A DNA stretch of 8,230 bases from an uncultured Acidimicrobiaceae bacterium (GTDB lineage Bacteria > Actinomycetota > Acidimicrobiia > Acidimicrobiales > RAAP-2): NCBI GenBank assembly GCA_937894805.1, contig CALAYR010000094.1:1-8230 (forward strand), in the 5' to 3' direction. Of this stretch, positions 1-5,724 are shown one piece after another. The position numbers and the translations under genes are program-made. Each line of letters begins with the position of its first letter. Position 1 is the stretch's first letter. Below the pieces are notes generated by a model. That model was not told the DNA's origin, did no database searches, and worked only from the letters and a program-made list of their open reading frames with translations.

Positions 1-390
1 GGCAAAAACCTCATCGAGGTCACGGCCGAGTTCTTCTTCGACGGCCGCCTTCACCTGCTCGAAGGGAACGATGGGGCCGGTGTCGAGGCAGGACCGAAAT
101 TCATTGGCCAGCTCCTCGCCAAAGAGACCCGGCGACGAGGCGATGATTTGACCGAACTTTACGAAGGTTCCGCCGGCCAACTCGAAGGCCTCCCGCAGCG
201 GCTTCGCGAAGAGGCCGGCATCGAGCGGCCCTTTCGATGCGTTGCGAATCTGACGAAGCGCAATCGGGCCCACGCGCGGCACGAAGGCTCGCGCAATTTG
301 GGCACCACGGCGTGCCAATTCAACACGGGTGGGGGTCGGAAGGGGTCGCCCGTAGTAGCGGGGGGCGCCCTCAGTGGGCGCTGAGTTCAC
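1..390 (-). CDS. ABC1/UbiB (AarF)-family atypical protein kinase, N-terminal part, truncated by window edge
   Basis: This open frame of 130 codons begins with GTG at 390-388 and is still open at base 1, so the C-terminal part lies outside the window. An in-frame TAG lies three codons upstream of the GTG, so this is the earliest possible start. Residues 72-81 read AGGTFVKFGQ, containing the KxGQ motif (K78-Q81) that defines the ABC1/ADCK/UbiB family. After it come a SSPGLFGEEL segment and PFEQVKAAVEEELGRDLDEVFA-type sequence at 109-130, matching the usual lead-in to the kinase fold. The catalytic lobe is not visible. Family members are atypical kinases or ATPases, often linked to quinone or isoprenoid lipid metabolism, but the substrate of actinobacterial members is generally unknown. 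The gene diverges from the aldo/keto reductase. A TAGGGT box exactly six bases before the GTG suggests a leaderless start. GGAGGA abuts the GTG directly, too close for a normal Shine-Dalgarno. Confidence 0.85.
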   Translation of the reverse strand, partial: MNSAPTEGAPRYYGRPLPTPTRVELARRGAQIARAFVPRVGPIALRQIRNASKGPLDAGLFAKPLREAFELAGGTFVKFGQIIASSPGLFGEELANEFRSCLDTGPIVPFEQVKAAVEEELGRDLDEVFA

Positions 391-396
391 TCCTCC

Positions 397-402
397 ACCC
401 TA
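397..402 (-). promoter_or_regulatory. Putative -10 box (TAGGGT) for a leaderless ABC1-kinase transcript
   Basis: Read on the minus strand, TAGGGT fits the TANNNT consensus and is separated from the GTG start at 390 by exactly six bases. That would place transcription initiation on or next to the start codon. No clear -35 element is visible. The call is inferred from spacing and from similar cases elsewhere in the window. Confidence 0.4.
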
Positions 403-427
403 AAGGTGCCGGTGATTTACCCACCCG

Positions 428-433
428 TACAAT
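428..433 (+). promoter_or_regulatory. Putative -10 box (TACAAT) for the aldo/keto reductase gene
   Basis: TACAAT differs from the TATAAT consensus at one position and lies in the 67-base divergent spacer. Initiation about seven bases downstream, near 440, would leave a short leader of roughly 18 bases that includes the AGAGGAG ribosome-binding site. No recognisable -35 hexamer is found 16-18 bases upstream. Confidence 0.4.
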
Positions 434-445
434 GAACGAAAGAGC

Positions 446-452
446 AGAGGAG
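446..452 (+). promoter_or_regulatory. Ribosome-binding site AGAGGAG that fixes the aldo/keto reductase start at 458
   Basis: AGAGGAG lies five bases before GTG 458. The alternative in-frame GTG at 452 overlaps the last base of this site and so has no usable Shine-Dalgarno of its own. This favours GTG 458 as the real start. Confidence 0.65.
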
Positions 453-457
453 TGCCC

Positions 458-1387
458 GTGGAACAACGATTGATTGGTTCGCTTCAAGTTTCATCGGTCG
501 GTCTGGGCTGCAACAACTTCGGCATTCGGCTTGATCAAGCCGGCACCGACAACGTGGTGCACGCCGCCCTCGATCACGGCATCACCTTCTTCGACACGTC
601 CAATACGTACGGCGAGACCCAGTCCGAGGTCTTTTTGGGCCGCGCTCTCGGTGCGCGCCGAGTATCTATTTCGATTGCCTCGAAATTCGGCATGGGCCTC
701 GACGAACGCTTTCCCGACATCAAGTGGAGTGCCCACCCCGACTACGTCGCCTCGGCCTGCGAGGCGTCGCTTCGCCGCCTCGGCACCGACCACATCGATC
801 TCTACCAACTTCACTTTCCCGACGCCGCCACTCCCCTCGAAGACACCATTGCGGCCCTGCAGGCCCTCGTGGCGGCCGGGAAGATTCGTGAGTTCGGCTG
901 CTCCAACTTTGACGCCGCCACGTTGCGCTCGGCCCACGCGGCGGCCCGCGGTCAGCAGCCCTTTCGCAGCGTGCAGAACCAGTACTCCCTCCTAGCGCGC
1001 GACCCAGAAGATGGAGTGCTCGCGGCCTGTGACGAACTGGGCTTAGGTCTCCTCCCCTACTACCCCCTGGCGAACGGCATGTTGACCGACAAGTTCGTCC
1101 CCGGGGCCCCTCCGGCCGAGGGCACCCGACTCGCCAAGTTGCCGGAGAATCGCCGGGGCCACTGGCTGGGCGAGGAGATGGTGGACCGAGCGAGCGCCGT
1201 CCACACCTTTGCCCGCTCCATCAACACTCCCGTCTTGACGTTGGCCTTCTCGTGGCTCCTCAGCCACCCCCAGGTCTCCTCCGTCATCGCCGGAGCGTCC
1301 AACGCCGAGCAGATCGCGGCCAACGTGGCGGCCGTAGAAGCGCTGAGCCCTGAGGTCATCGCCGAACTCAACCGCCTCACCGCCTAG
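458..1387 (+). CDS. Aldo/keto reductase
   Basis: This encodes a 309-residue (beta/alpha)8-barrel oxidoreductase, the normal length for the family, expected to reduce aldehydes or ketones with NADPH in the cytoplasm. With GTG 458 as residue 1, all four catalytic residues are visible: Asp46 and Tyr51 in FFDTSNTYGE, Lys76 in IASKFGMG, and His119 in YQLHFPD. The strand-6/7 region (FGCSN, QNQYSLL, then LLPYYPLANGMLTDKF) and the C-terminal SSVIAGASNAEQIAANVAA cofactor-binding segment are typical. The YPLANG segment resembles members related to AKR12/13 and YghZ-like reductases. The physiological substrate cannot be read from sequence. GTG 458 is preferred over GTG 452 because AGAGGAG sits five bases upstream. 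The gene diverges from the ABC1 kinase and converges on pntB. It appears to be monocistronic. Confidence 0.93.
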   Translation: MEQRLIGSLQVSSVGLGCNNFGIRLDQAGTDNVVHAALDHGITFFDTSNTYGETQSEVFLGRALGARRVSISIASKFGMGLDERFPDIKWSAHPDYVASACEASLRRLGTDHIDLYQLHFPDAATPLEDTIAALQALVAAGKIREFGCSNFDAATLRSAHAAARGQQPFRSVQNQYSLLARDPEDGVLAACDELGLGLLPYYPLANGMLTDKFVPGAPPAEGTRLAKLPENRRGHWLGEEMVDRASAVHTFARSINTPVLTLAFSWLLSHPQVSSVIAGASNAEQIAANVAAVEALSPEVIAELNRLTA

Positions 1388-1409
1388 CGGCGCCAAACTT
1401 CACCAGAAC

Positions 1410-1465
1410 GACGAAAGAGGCACCGGTTTCGTCACACCCCTCGCGGAGTTGACGGCACCGGTGCC
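1410..1465. terminator. Candidate bidirectional terminator region between convergent genes
   Basis: The 95-base spacer between the aldo/keto reductase and pntB holds several overlapping inverted repeats. GACGAAA (1410-1416) can pair with TTTCGTC (1427-1433) across a ten-base loop. GGCACCGGTGCC (1454-1465) is a perfect 12-base palindrome. GGCACCGGT occurs twice (1419-1427 and 1454-1462), so the first copy can also pair with ACCGGTGCC (1457-1465) to form a nine-pair stem. No T-tract follows on either strand. The convergent position makes a terminator the simplest reading, but this is not a classical intrinsic terminator. Confidence 0.4.
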
Positions 1466-1482
1466 CCTAATCGAAGTACGAC

Positions 1483-2883
1483 TTAGCTGTTAGTAACGGC
1501 CGCAACCAACTTCGTCAAGGTGTCCTTGGCGTCACCGAACAGAAGAACGGTCTTGGGGTCGAACAGCAGTTCATTCTCGATACCCGCGAAACCAGGGCGC
1601 ATCGAGCGCTTCAAGAAGACGACGCTCTCGGCCTGATCGGCGTTGATGATGGGCATGCCGTAGATAGGCGAACTCGGGTCGGCCTTGGCCGCAGGGTTCA
1701 CCGTGTCGTTAGCACCAACGACAAGAGCCACATCGGCCGTCGACATTTCGGAGTTCGCTTCGTCCATTTCACGGAGTTGCTCGTACGGCACGTTGGCCTC
1801 AGCGAGCAACACGTTCATGTGACCCGGCATACGACCGGCCACCGGGTGAATGGCGTAGAAGACTTCCACACCCTTCTTCTCGAGTTCATCGACCAGTTCG
1901 CGAACCACGTGCTGGGCCTGCGCCACGGCCAGTCCGTACCCGGGGATGATGATGACCTTGCTGGCGTAAGCCAACAAAACACCGATGTCGTCAGGTGTAC
2001 CGGAACGAACCGTACGGCCGTCTTCACGGGCGCCGTCACCCGAGGCGGTGACGTTCGAACCAAAGGCCGAGAACAAGACGTTGGCCAGTGAGCGACCCAT
2101 GGCCTTGCTCATCATGCGCGTCAGCAAGATACCGGAGGCACCCACGAGGGTTCCCGCCACAATCAAGACGTTTGATCCAATGGTGAAACCACTCGCCGCC
2201 ACGGCCAAACCGGTGAAGGAGTTGAGGAGTGAGATCAGCACTGGAACGTCAGCACCACCGATCGGCAGCACGAAGGCAATACCGAGGATGAAGGAGAGGG
2301 CCAGCAGAACCCAGAGGAAGGTCGTCGATGGCGAGACCAGCAGGGCCACGATGATGGCGAGTGAGGCCACGCCGAAGATGGCGTTGATGAGCTGCTGTCC
2401 GGGGTAGGTGATGGGGCGACCCGTCATCAACTCCTGCAACTTGGCGTAGGCAATGGCCGAACCAGAGAACGACACCGTGCCGATCAGCACACCGAGCAGA
2501 ACTTCGAGCACCACGTACGTCGGCGGCTGCTCATTCTTGATGTGCATGAACTCAGTAATAGCCACCAGCGCCGCGGCACCACCACCCACACCGTTGAAGA
2601 TGGCAACGAGCTGCGGCATGGCGGTCATCTGAACGAAACGGGCCGCAGGTACGGCGACGATTGTTCCAATAACCATGCCGAGCACCATCAAGTTGATGTG
2701 CGCCAGGCCCTTACCTTCGGCGTCTTGGTAGAAGAACGTGGCACCGATGGCTACAGCCATACCGATGGCCGCAACAATGTTGCCGATACGAGCTCGCTTC
2801 GGGCTACCGAGGCCCTTGAGGGCTATGAGGAAGGTCGTCGCGGCGACGAGGTACAAAAGATCAATAAGAGTGGTGCGACTCAT
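1483..2883 (-). CDS. pntB: NAD(P) transhydrogenase subunit beta (domains II and III)
   Basis: This is a 466-residue membrane subunit of proton-translocating transhydrogenase, the usual length for the family. It contributes most of the membrane channel and the NADP(H)-binding domain. About nine hydrophobic segments occupy residues 1-275. They include MPQLVAIFNGVGGGAAALV (89-107) and GADVPVLISLLNSFTGLAVAASG (210-232). A variable linker (about 276-300) precedes the soluble NADP-binding domain III, which has all the family signatures: GYGLAVAQAQ (315-324), GRMPGHMNVLLAEA (350-363), VGANDTVNPAA (389-399), KRSMRPGFAGIENELLF (425-441) and LLFGDAK (447-453). The ATG overlaps the pntAB stop as ATGA, and a strong AAGGAGGAGG precedes it. 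It is the last gene of the pnt operon. Asn97 occupies the place I recall as the proton-channel His91 in E. coli PntB. Asn there is common in three-subunit enzymes. Confidence 0.97.
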   Translation of the reverse strand: MSRTTLIDLLYLVAATTFLIALKGLGSPKRARIGNIVAAIGMAVAIGATFFYQDAEGKGLAHINLMVLGMVIGTIVAVPAARFVQMTAMPQLVAIFNGVGGGAAALVAITEFMHIKNEQPPTYVVLEVLLGVLIGTVSFSGSAIAYAKLQELMTGRPITYPGQQLINAIFGVASLAIIVALLVSPSTTFLWVLLALSFILGIAFVLPIGGADVPVLISLLNSFTGLAVAASGFTIGSNVLIVAGTLVGASGILLTRMMSKAMGRSLANVLFSAFGSNVTASGDGAREDGRTVRSGTPDDIGVLLAYASKVIIIPGYGLAVAQAQHVVRELVDELEKKGVEVFYAIHPVAGRMPGHMNVLLAEANVPYEQLREMDEANSEMSTADVALVVGANDTVNPAAKADPSSPIYGMPIINADQAESVVFLKRSMRPGFAGIENELLFDPKTVLLFGDAKDTLTKLVAAVTNS

Positions 2884-3194
2884 TGAGCCTCCTCCTTCTT
2901 GGGCTGAGGCTTGGGCTTGGCTTTGAACATCTCGAGCATGCGGTCAGTGACCACAAAGCCACCCACCACGTTCAAGGTGGCGAGAATGACGGCGACGAAG
3001 CCGAGAATCTCTTCGACCGAGTTATTGGCGGTGCCGAGCACGATCATCGAACCAACGAGGATTACGCCGTGAATGGCATTCGAGCCACTCATGAGCGGCG
3101 TGTGAAGAATCGACGGCACCTTAGCCACGATTTCCACACCAACGAAGATGCTGAGAATCAGCACCGTCGCGTACTGCAGTAGGGCGTTACCCAT
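2880..3194 (-). CDS. pntAB: NAD(P) transhydrogenase subunit alpha, part 2 (membrane part)
   Basis: This 104-residue protein corresponds to the membrane tail of E. coli PntA, encoded separately here as in Rhodospirillum rubrum, Thermus and mycobacteria. Three hydrophobic helices are visible at about residues 7-24, 41-57 and 63-82. SxxHTPLMSGSNAIHG at 28-43 is the family signature. His42 in it corresponds to the proton-channel histidine described for the Thermus alpha-2 subunit (from memory). The charged tail KAKPKPQPKKEEAQ is cytoplasmic and low in complexity. The ATG directly follows the pntAA stop (TAA then ATG, no gap), with GGAGG eight bases upstream inside pntAA. Its stop overlaps the pntB start by four bases. 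Tight coupling fits production of the three subunits in matched amounts. Confidence 0.96.
   Translation of the reverse strand: MGNALLQYATVLILSIFVGVEIVAKVPSILHTPLMSGSNAIHGVILVGSMIVLGTANNSVEEILGFVAVILATLNVVGGFVVTDRMLEMFKAKPKPQPKKEEAQ
2888..2897 (-). promoter_or_regulatory. Strong Shine-Dalgarno (AAGGAGGAGG) for pntB inside the pntAB coding region
   Basis: On the minus strand AAGGAGGAGG lies four bases before the pntB ATG, with an AAGGAGG core seven bases away. These bases also encode the Lys-Glu-Glu end of PntAB, so the charged C-terminus and the ribosome-binding site share sequence. Confidence 0.75.
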
Positions 3195-4343
3195 TTACTC
3201 CGCCTCCTTTGCGGGGGCCACGATTGGCTCGTGGCTAACACCGAGGGCCTCGGCCGTCGGTGCGTGGTTGACTTTGCCACCAACGGTGACGGTGGAGCCG
3301 ACGACGACTTCGTCGTTCCAGTCGGGGGCAATCTGCCCCTTGGCTCCAAAGAGTCCGAACAACTTCAAGACGTTGTTGGCGTACATGAAACTGGCGTGCG
3401 AACCCATCTGGGCCGGTGGGTTGCTGAGACCAACGATGCGAACACCGTTGTGCTCGATCACTTCGCCGGCCTTGGTCAGTTCGCAGTTTCCACCACCGTC
3501 GGCCGCCATGTCGATGACGATTGAGCCTTCGCCCATGCCTTCGACCATGACCTGAGTGAGCAGAATCGGTGCCTTGCGGCCCGGTACGGCGGCCGTCGTG
3601 ATGACGATGTCGGCGTTCGCCACTTCACCGGCGAGAGCGGCCTGTTGTTCGGCGCGCTCTTCGGCGGTGAGTTCACGGGCGTAGCCACCGGCGGCGTCGG
3701 CAGTGACGCCGAGCTTGACGAAGACGGCACCGGCCGACTCGGCCTCTTCCTTGGCGGCACTGCGAACGTCATAAGCGCGGACCTTGGCGCCGAGACGACG
3801 GGCCGTCGAGATGGCCTGCAGACCGGCGACACCCACGCCCATCACGAGAACCTTGGCCGGACGGATGGTGCCGGCCGCGGTCGTGAGGAGGGGGAAGAAG
3901 CGGTCGAAGTGGGTCGCACCGGCCAACGCGGCACGGTAACCCGAGACAGTGGCTTGGCTCGAAAGGGCGTCCATGTACTGGGCACGCGAGATACGAGGGA
4001 CCAGGTCAAAGGAGACCACGGTGACCTTGCGCTCAACGAGCACCTTCACGACGTCAGCGGAGAGCACCGGGGAGAGGAACGACAAGTGCAGCGTTCCTTC
4101 CGGCACGGCTCGCGCCTCTTCGATCGTTGGGGCGTTCACGCGGAACGTGGCGTCTCCACTGGGGCTGTCCACAACGGAAGCGCCGGCGGTGCGGTACGAC
4201 TCGTCTGTGAAGTGGGAGGCCGTTCCGGCTCCCGTTTGGACCTGCACTTCAAAGCCGTCGGCCACGAGGGTCTTAACGGCATCTGGAGTGAGGGCTACCC
4301 GGGTCTCACCGACACGGGTCTCTCTCATTAGGGCGATTCTCAT
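3195..4343 (-). CDS. pntAA: NAD(P) transhydrogenase subunit alpha, part 1 (soluble NAD(H)-binding domain I)
   Basis: This 382-residue cytoplasmic subunit binds NAD(H) and passes hydride to NADP+ bound on PntB. It matches the length of the R. rubrum separate domain I. The N-terminal alanine dehydrogenase/PNT domain begins MRIALMRETRVGETRVALTP, which aligns without gaps to the usual family start and supports ATG 4343. The RISRAQYMDALSSQ segment (117-130) keeps Arg117, Gln122, Asp125 and Ser128, equivalent to R. rubrum residues that contact the nicotinamide. The nucleotide-binding fold has GVGVAG at 169-174 and Asp192 (RAYDVR), as expected for NAD rather than NADP. GGYARELTAEE (219-229) matches the mobile loop region. 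The gene leads the pnt cluster, 35 bases after the hydrolase stop. It has no spaced Shine-Dalgarno: GGTGAG abuts the ATG. A TAAAAC box six bases upstream suggests a leaderless start. Confidence 0.96.
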   Translation of the reverse strand: MRIALMRETRVGETRVALTPDAVKTLVADGFEVQVQTGAGTASHFTDESYRTAGASVVDSPSGDATFRVNAPTIEEARAVPEGTLHLSFLSPVLSADVVKVLVERKVTVVSFDLVPRISRAQYMDALSSQATVSGYRAALAGATHFDRFFPLLTTAAGTIRPAKVLVMGVGVAGLQAISTARRLGAKVRAYDVRSAAKEEAESAGAVFVKLGVTADAAGGYARELTAEERAEQQAALAGEVANADIVITTAAVPGRKAPILLTQVMVEGMGEGSIVIDMAADGGGNCELTKAGEVIEHNGVRIVGLSNPPAQMGSHASFMYANNVLKLFGLFGAKGQIAPDWNDEVVVGSTVTVGGKVNHAPTAEALGVSHEPIVAPAKEAE

Positions 4344-4349
4344 CTCACC

Positions 4350-4355
4350 GTTTTA
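4350..4355 (-). promoter_or_regulatory. Putative extended -10 (TGG-TAAAAC) for the pnt operon
   Basis: On the minus strand TAAAAC, preceded by TG one base further up, lies exactly six bases before the pntAA ATG. It departs from TANNNT at the last base, so it is weaker than the other boxes in this window. If used, the pntAA mRNA would be leaderless. Read-through from the hydrolase gene is an alternative. Confidence 0.3.
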
Positions 4356-4366
4356 CCAGCCGGTAA
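4353..4366. repeat. Inverted repeat TTACC-N4-GGTAA in the hydrolase-pntAA spacer
   Basis: Five-base arms TTACC (4353-4357) and GGTAA (4362-4366) flank a four-base centre. The repeat overlaps the putative pnt -10 box, so it could be a repressor operator or a weak hairpin. The arms are short enough to occur by chance. Confidence 0.3.
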
Positions 4367-4378
4367 CCCCTACGCCGT

Positions 4379-5194
4379 CTATAGGAGGAAATCGGTGATG
4401 AGTTGGGCCACCGCGGCGGGGTCTTCTATCGGCATCCAGTGGCCCGGACCCTCGATACGGCGGTAGGTAAAGCCGTTGGCGCAGTACAGCGCTGAGTTCT
4501 TCATTTGGGCTTCACTTAACGCAAAATCATTGGTCGACCAGACCCCGAGGGTGGGGGCTTGGATTGGAGGCAGGACCGGTGGATCGGCCACAAATGACTC
4601 CGGCGGGATATTGGCCCGATACCAGTTGAGGTGCGTGGAGAGCTGGTTGTCTCGCTCCAACTCGCGGATCACATTGTCCACGTCGGGGTGACCGAGCCAC
4701 GTGCGCAACGCCTCGTGGTCGTTCTTTCGGAGCCACTCTTCGGCAATTCCCTCAAAAGAAAAGAGCAATGTGTACCAACTCTTCATCTGCTGGACGAGGC
4801 CGGCACTGCGAAAGGAGGTGGGGTGGCCAACGCTAAGTGCCACCAACTTCGATACGACCTGGGGCTGAAAGGCGGCCGTGGCCCACGCCAGATTCGATCC
4901 CCAGTCGTGGCCGACCAGCACGACGGGTCCGCCGAGGTCTTCCACGAGGGCCACCACGTCACCGACGAGCAGCTGCATGCCGTAGTCACGAACCGCGGTC
5001 GGCTTCGAACTACGACCGCAACCTCGTAGGTCGGGAATGGCCGTTCGAAAACCGGCTGCCCGCACCTGGGTCGCCACATCACGCCAGAGAACTCCCGTGT
5101 CGGGCCAACCGTGAAGAAAGAGGACGGTGGGCCCTTCGCCTTCGACGTCCATTGTCAACGTGACGTCACCGTGTCGGACGAGATGAGTTTCCAC
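4379..5194 (-). CDS. Alpha/beta hydrolase, epoxide-hydrolase-like
   Basis: With GTG 5194 as residue 1 this is a 271-residue alpha/beta hydrolase. The oxyanion-side motif HGWP is at 28-31, the nucleophile elbow GHDWGS at 95-100 carries Asp97, the acid Asp223 sits in STNDFA, and the base His252 in GPGHWMP. An Asp rather than Ser nucleophile places it with epoxide hydrolases, haloalkane dehalogenases and fluoroacetate dehalogenases. HGWPD, the lid Tyr141 (SWYTLL) and Tyr192 (NWYRANIPP) favour epoxide hydrolase, where two lid tyrosines activate the epoxide ring. The natural substrate is unknown. No signal peptide is visible, so it is cytoplasmic. The frame can be extended to GTG 5218 (279 residues), but no Shine-Dalgarno precedes either start. 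GTG 5194 has a TACCGT box six bases upstream and removes an eight-residue stretch that does not look like family sequence. It lies upstream of pntAA on the same strand and diverges from the alkyltransferase gene. Confidence 0.88.
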   Translation of the reverse strand: METHLVRHGDVTLTMDVEGEGPTVLFLHGWPDTGVLWRDVATQVRAAGFRTAIPDLRGCGRSSKPTAVRDYGMQLLVGDVVALVEDLGGPVVLVGHDWGSNLAWATAAFQPQVVSKLVALSVGHPTSFRSAGLVQQMKSWYTLLFSFEGIAEEWLRKNDHEALRTWLGHPDVDNVIRELERDNQLSTHLNWYRANIPPESFVADPPVLPPIQAPTLGVWSTNDFALSEAQMKNSALYCANGFTYRRIEGPGHWMPIEDPAAVAQLITDFLL

Positions 5195-5200
5195 AGCAAA

Positions 5201-5206
5201 ACGGTA
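5201..5206 (-). promoter_or_regulatory. Putative -10 box (TACCGT) for a leaderless hydrolase transcript
   Basis: On the minus strand TACCGT matches TANNNT and lies six bases before GTG 5194. It would fall inside the coding region if GTG 5218 were the start, so the two readings exclude each other. No -35 element is evident. Confidence 0.35.
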
Positions 5207-5253
5207 GACCACGGCCACGCACCGATCCGACCGATATCTGCAACACTGCTGTC

Positions 5254-5724
5254 ATGGCGCACTCACAGTTGTCAGTCCGGGGTGTCGGCGGCACGTGGAC
5301 GGTTGAGGGAGACGGCGACGGTCTCACCAAGATCTACCTGCCCCACGAACGAGTTCGCGGCACCGTCACGACCGTCTCCCCGCTCGTCAAGCGTGCGGCG
5401 AAACAGCTCGAGCAGTATTTCGCGGGATTGCGGCGTCAATTCGAGCTCGACCTCCACGTGGCCGGGACCGACTTCCAGGTCGACGTGTGGCTGGCTCTCG
5501 CGGCGATCCCCTTCGGGACCGTTGTCTCGTACCAAGACATTGCGCGCGAGGTCGGTGTACCGAATGGGTATCGCGCCGTTGGCAATGCCAACGCCAAGAA
5601 TCCCTTTCCGATTGTGGTGCCCTGTCACCGCGTCGTGGCGAAGTCGGGACTCGGTGGGTACGCCGGTGGCCTTGATGTCAAGCGAGGCTTGCTGATGCTG
5701 GAGGGCGTGCGCGACTACGCCTGA
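5254..5724 (+). CDS. ogt: Methylated-DNA--[protein]-cysteine S-methyltransferase (O6-alkylguanine repair)
   Basis: This 156-residue protein repairs O6-alkylguanine by one-time transfer of the alkyl group to its own cysteine. The acceptor is Cys124 in the invariant PCHRV motif (123-127). The helix-turn-helix DNA-binding part runs from FQVDVWLALAAIPFGTVVSYQDIAREVG (74-101) to GYRAVGNANAKNPFPIVVPCHRVV (105-128). Arg107 is the arginine finger that flips the damaged base. The C-terminal GLGGYAGGLDVKRGLLMLEG is also standard. The N-terminal small domain (1-70) is divergent, and there is no Ada-type regulatory or AlkA domain. The ATG has no Shine-Dalgarno. AACACT six bases upstream, preceded by TG, is a poor -10 candidate. 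The gene diverges from the hydrolase with a tiny spacer, and its last ten bases overlap the convergent FAD oxidoreductase gene. The symbol ogt is by family; no specific orthology is claimed. Confidence 0.95.
   Translation: MAHSQLSVRGVGGTWTVEGDGDGLTKIYLPHERVRGTVTTVSPLVKRAAKQLEQYFAGLRRQFELDLHVAGTDFQVDVWLALAAIPFGTVVSYQDIAREVGVPNGYRAVGNANAKNPFPIVVPCHRVVAKSGLGGYAGGLDVKRGLLMLEGVRDYA

Noticed and set aside
452..457. GTG 452 as the aldo/keto reductase start
   Set aside because: It overlaps the AGAGGAG ribosome-binding site, which is correctly spaced for GTG 458.
148..473. Two 78-codon plus-strand frames at the left edge
   Set aside because: They lie antisense to the ABC1-kinase N-terminus, have low-complexity Arg/Gly-rich translations and no ribosome-binding site. 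The opposite strand gives a clear KxGQ-containing protein.
474..995. A 173-codon plus-strand frame overlapping the aldo/keto reductase
   Set aside because: The translation is rich in Pro, Ser, Thr and Arg, typical of a shifted frame in GC-rich DNA. The reductase frame carries the complete catalytic tetrad.
1985..2407. A 140-codon plus-strand open frame antisense to pntB
   Set aside because: It is a frame shadow of pntB with no family resemblance and no ribosome-binding site.
3645..4331. A 228-codon plus-strand open frame antisense to pntAA
   Set aside because: Long antisense frames are expected opposite GC-rich genes. The translation has no recognisable domain, and pntAA on the other strand is unambiguous.
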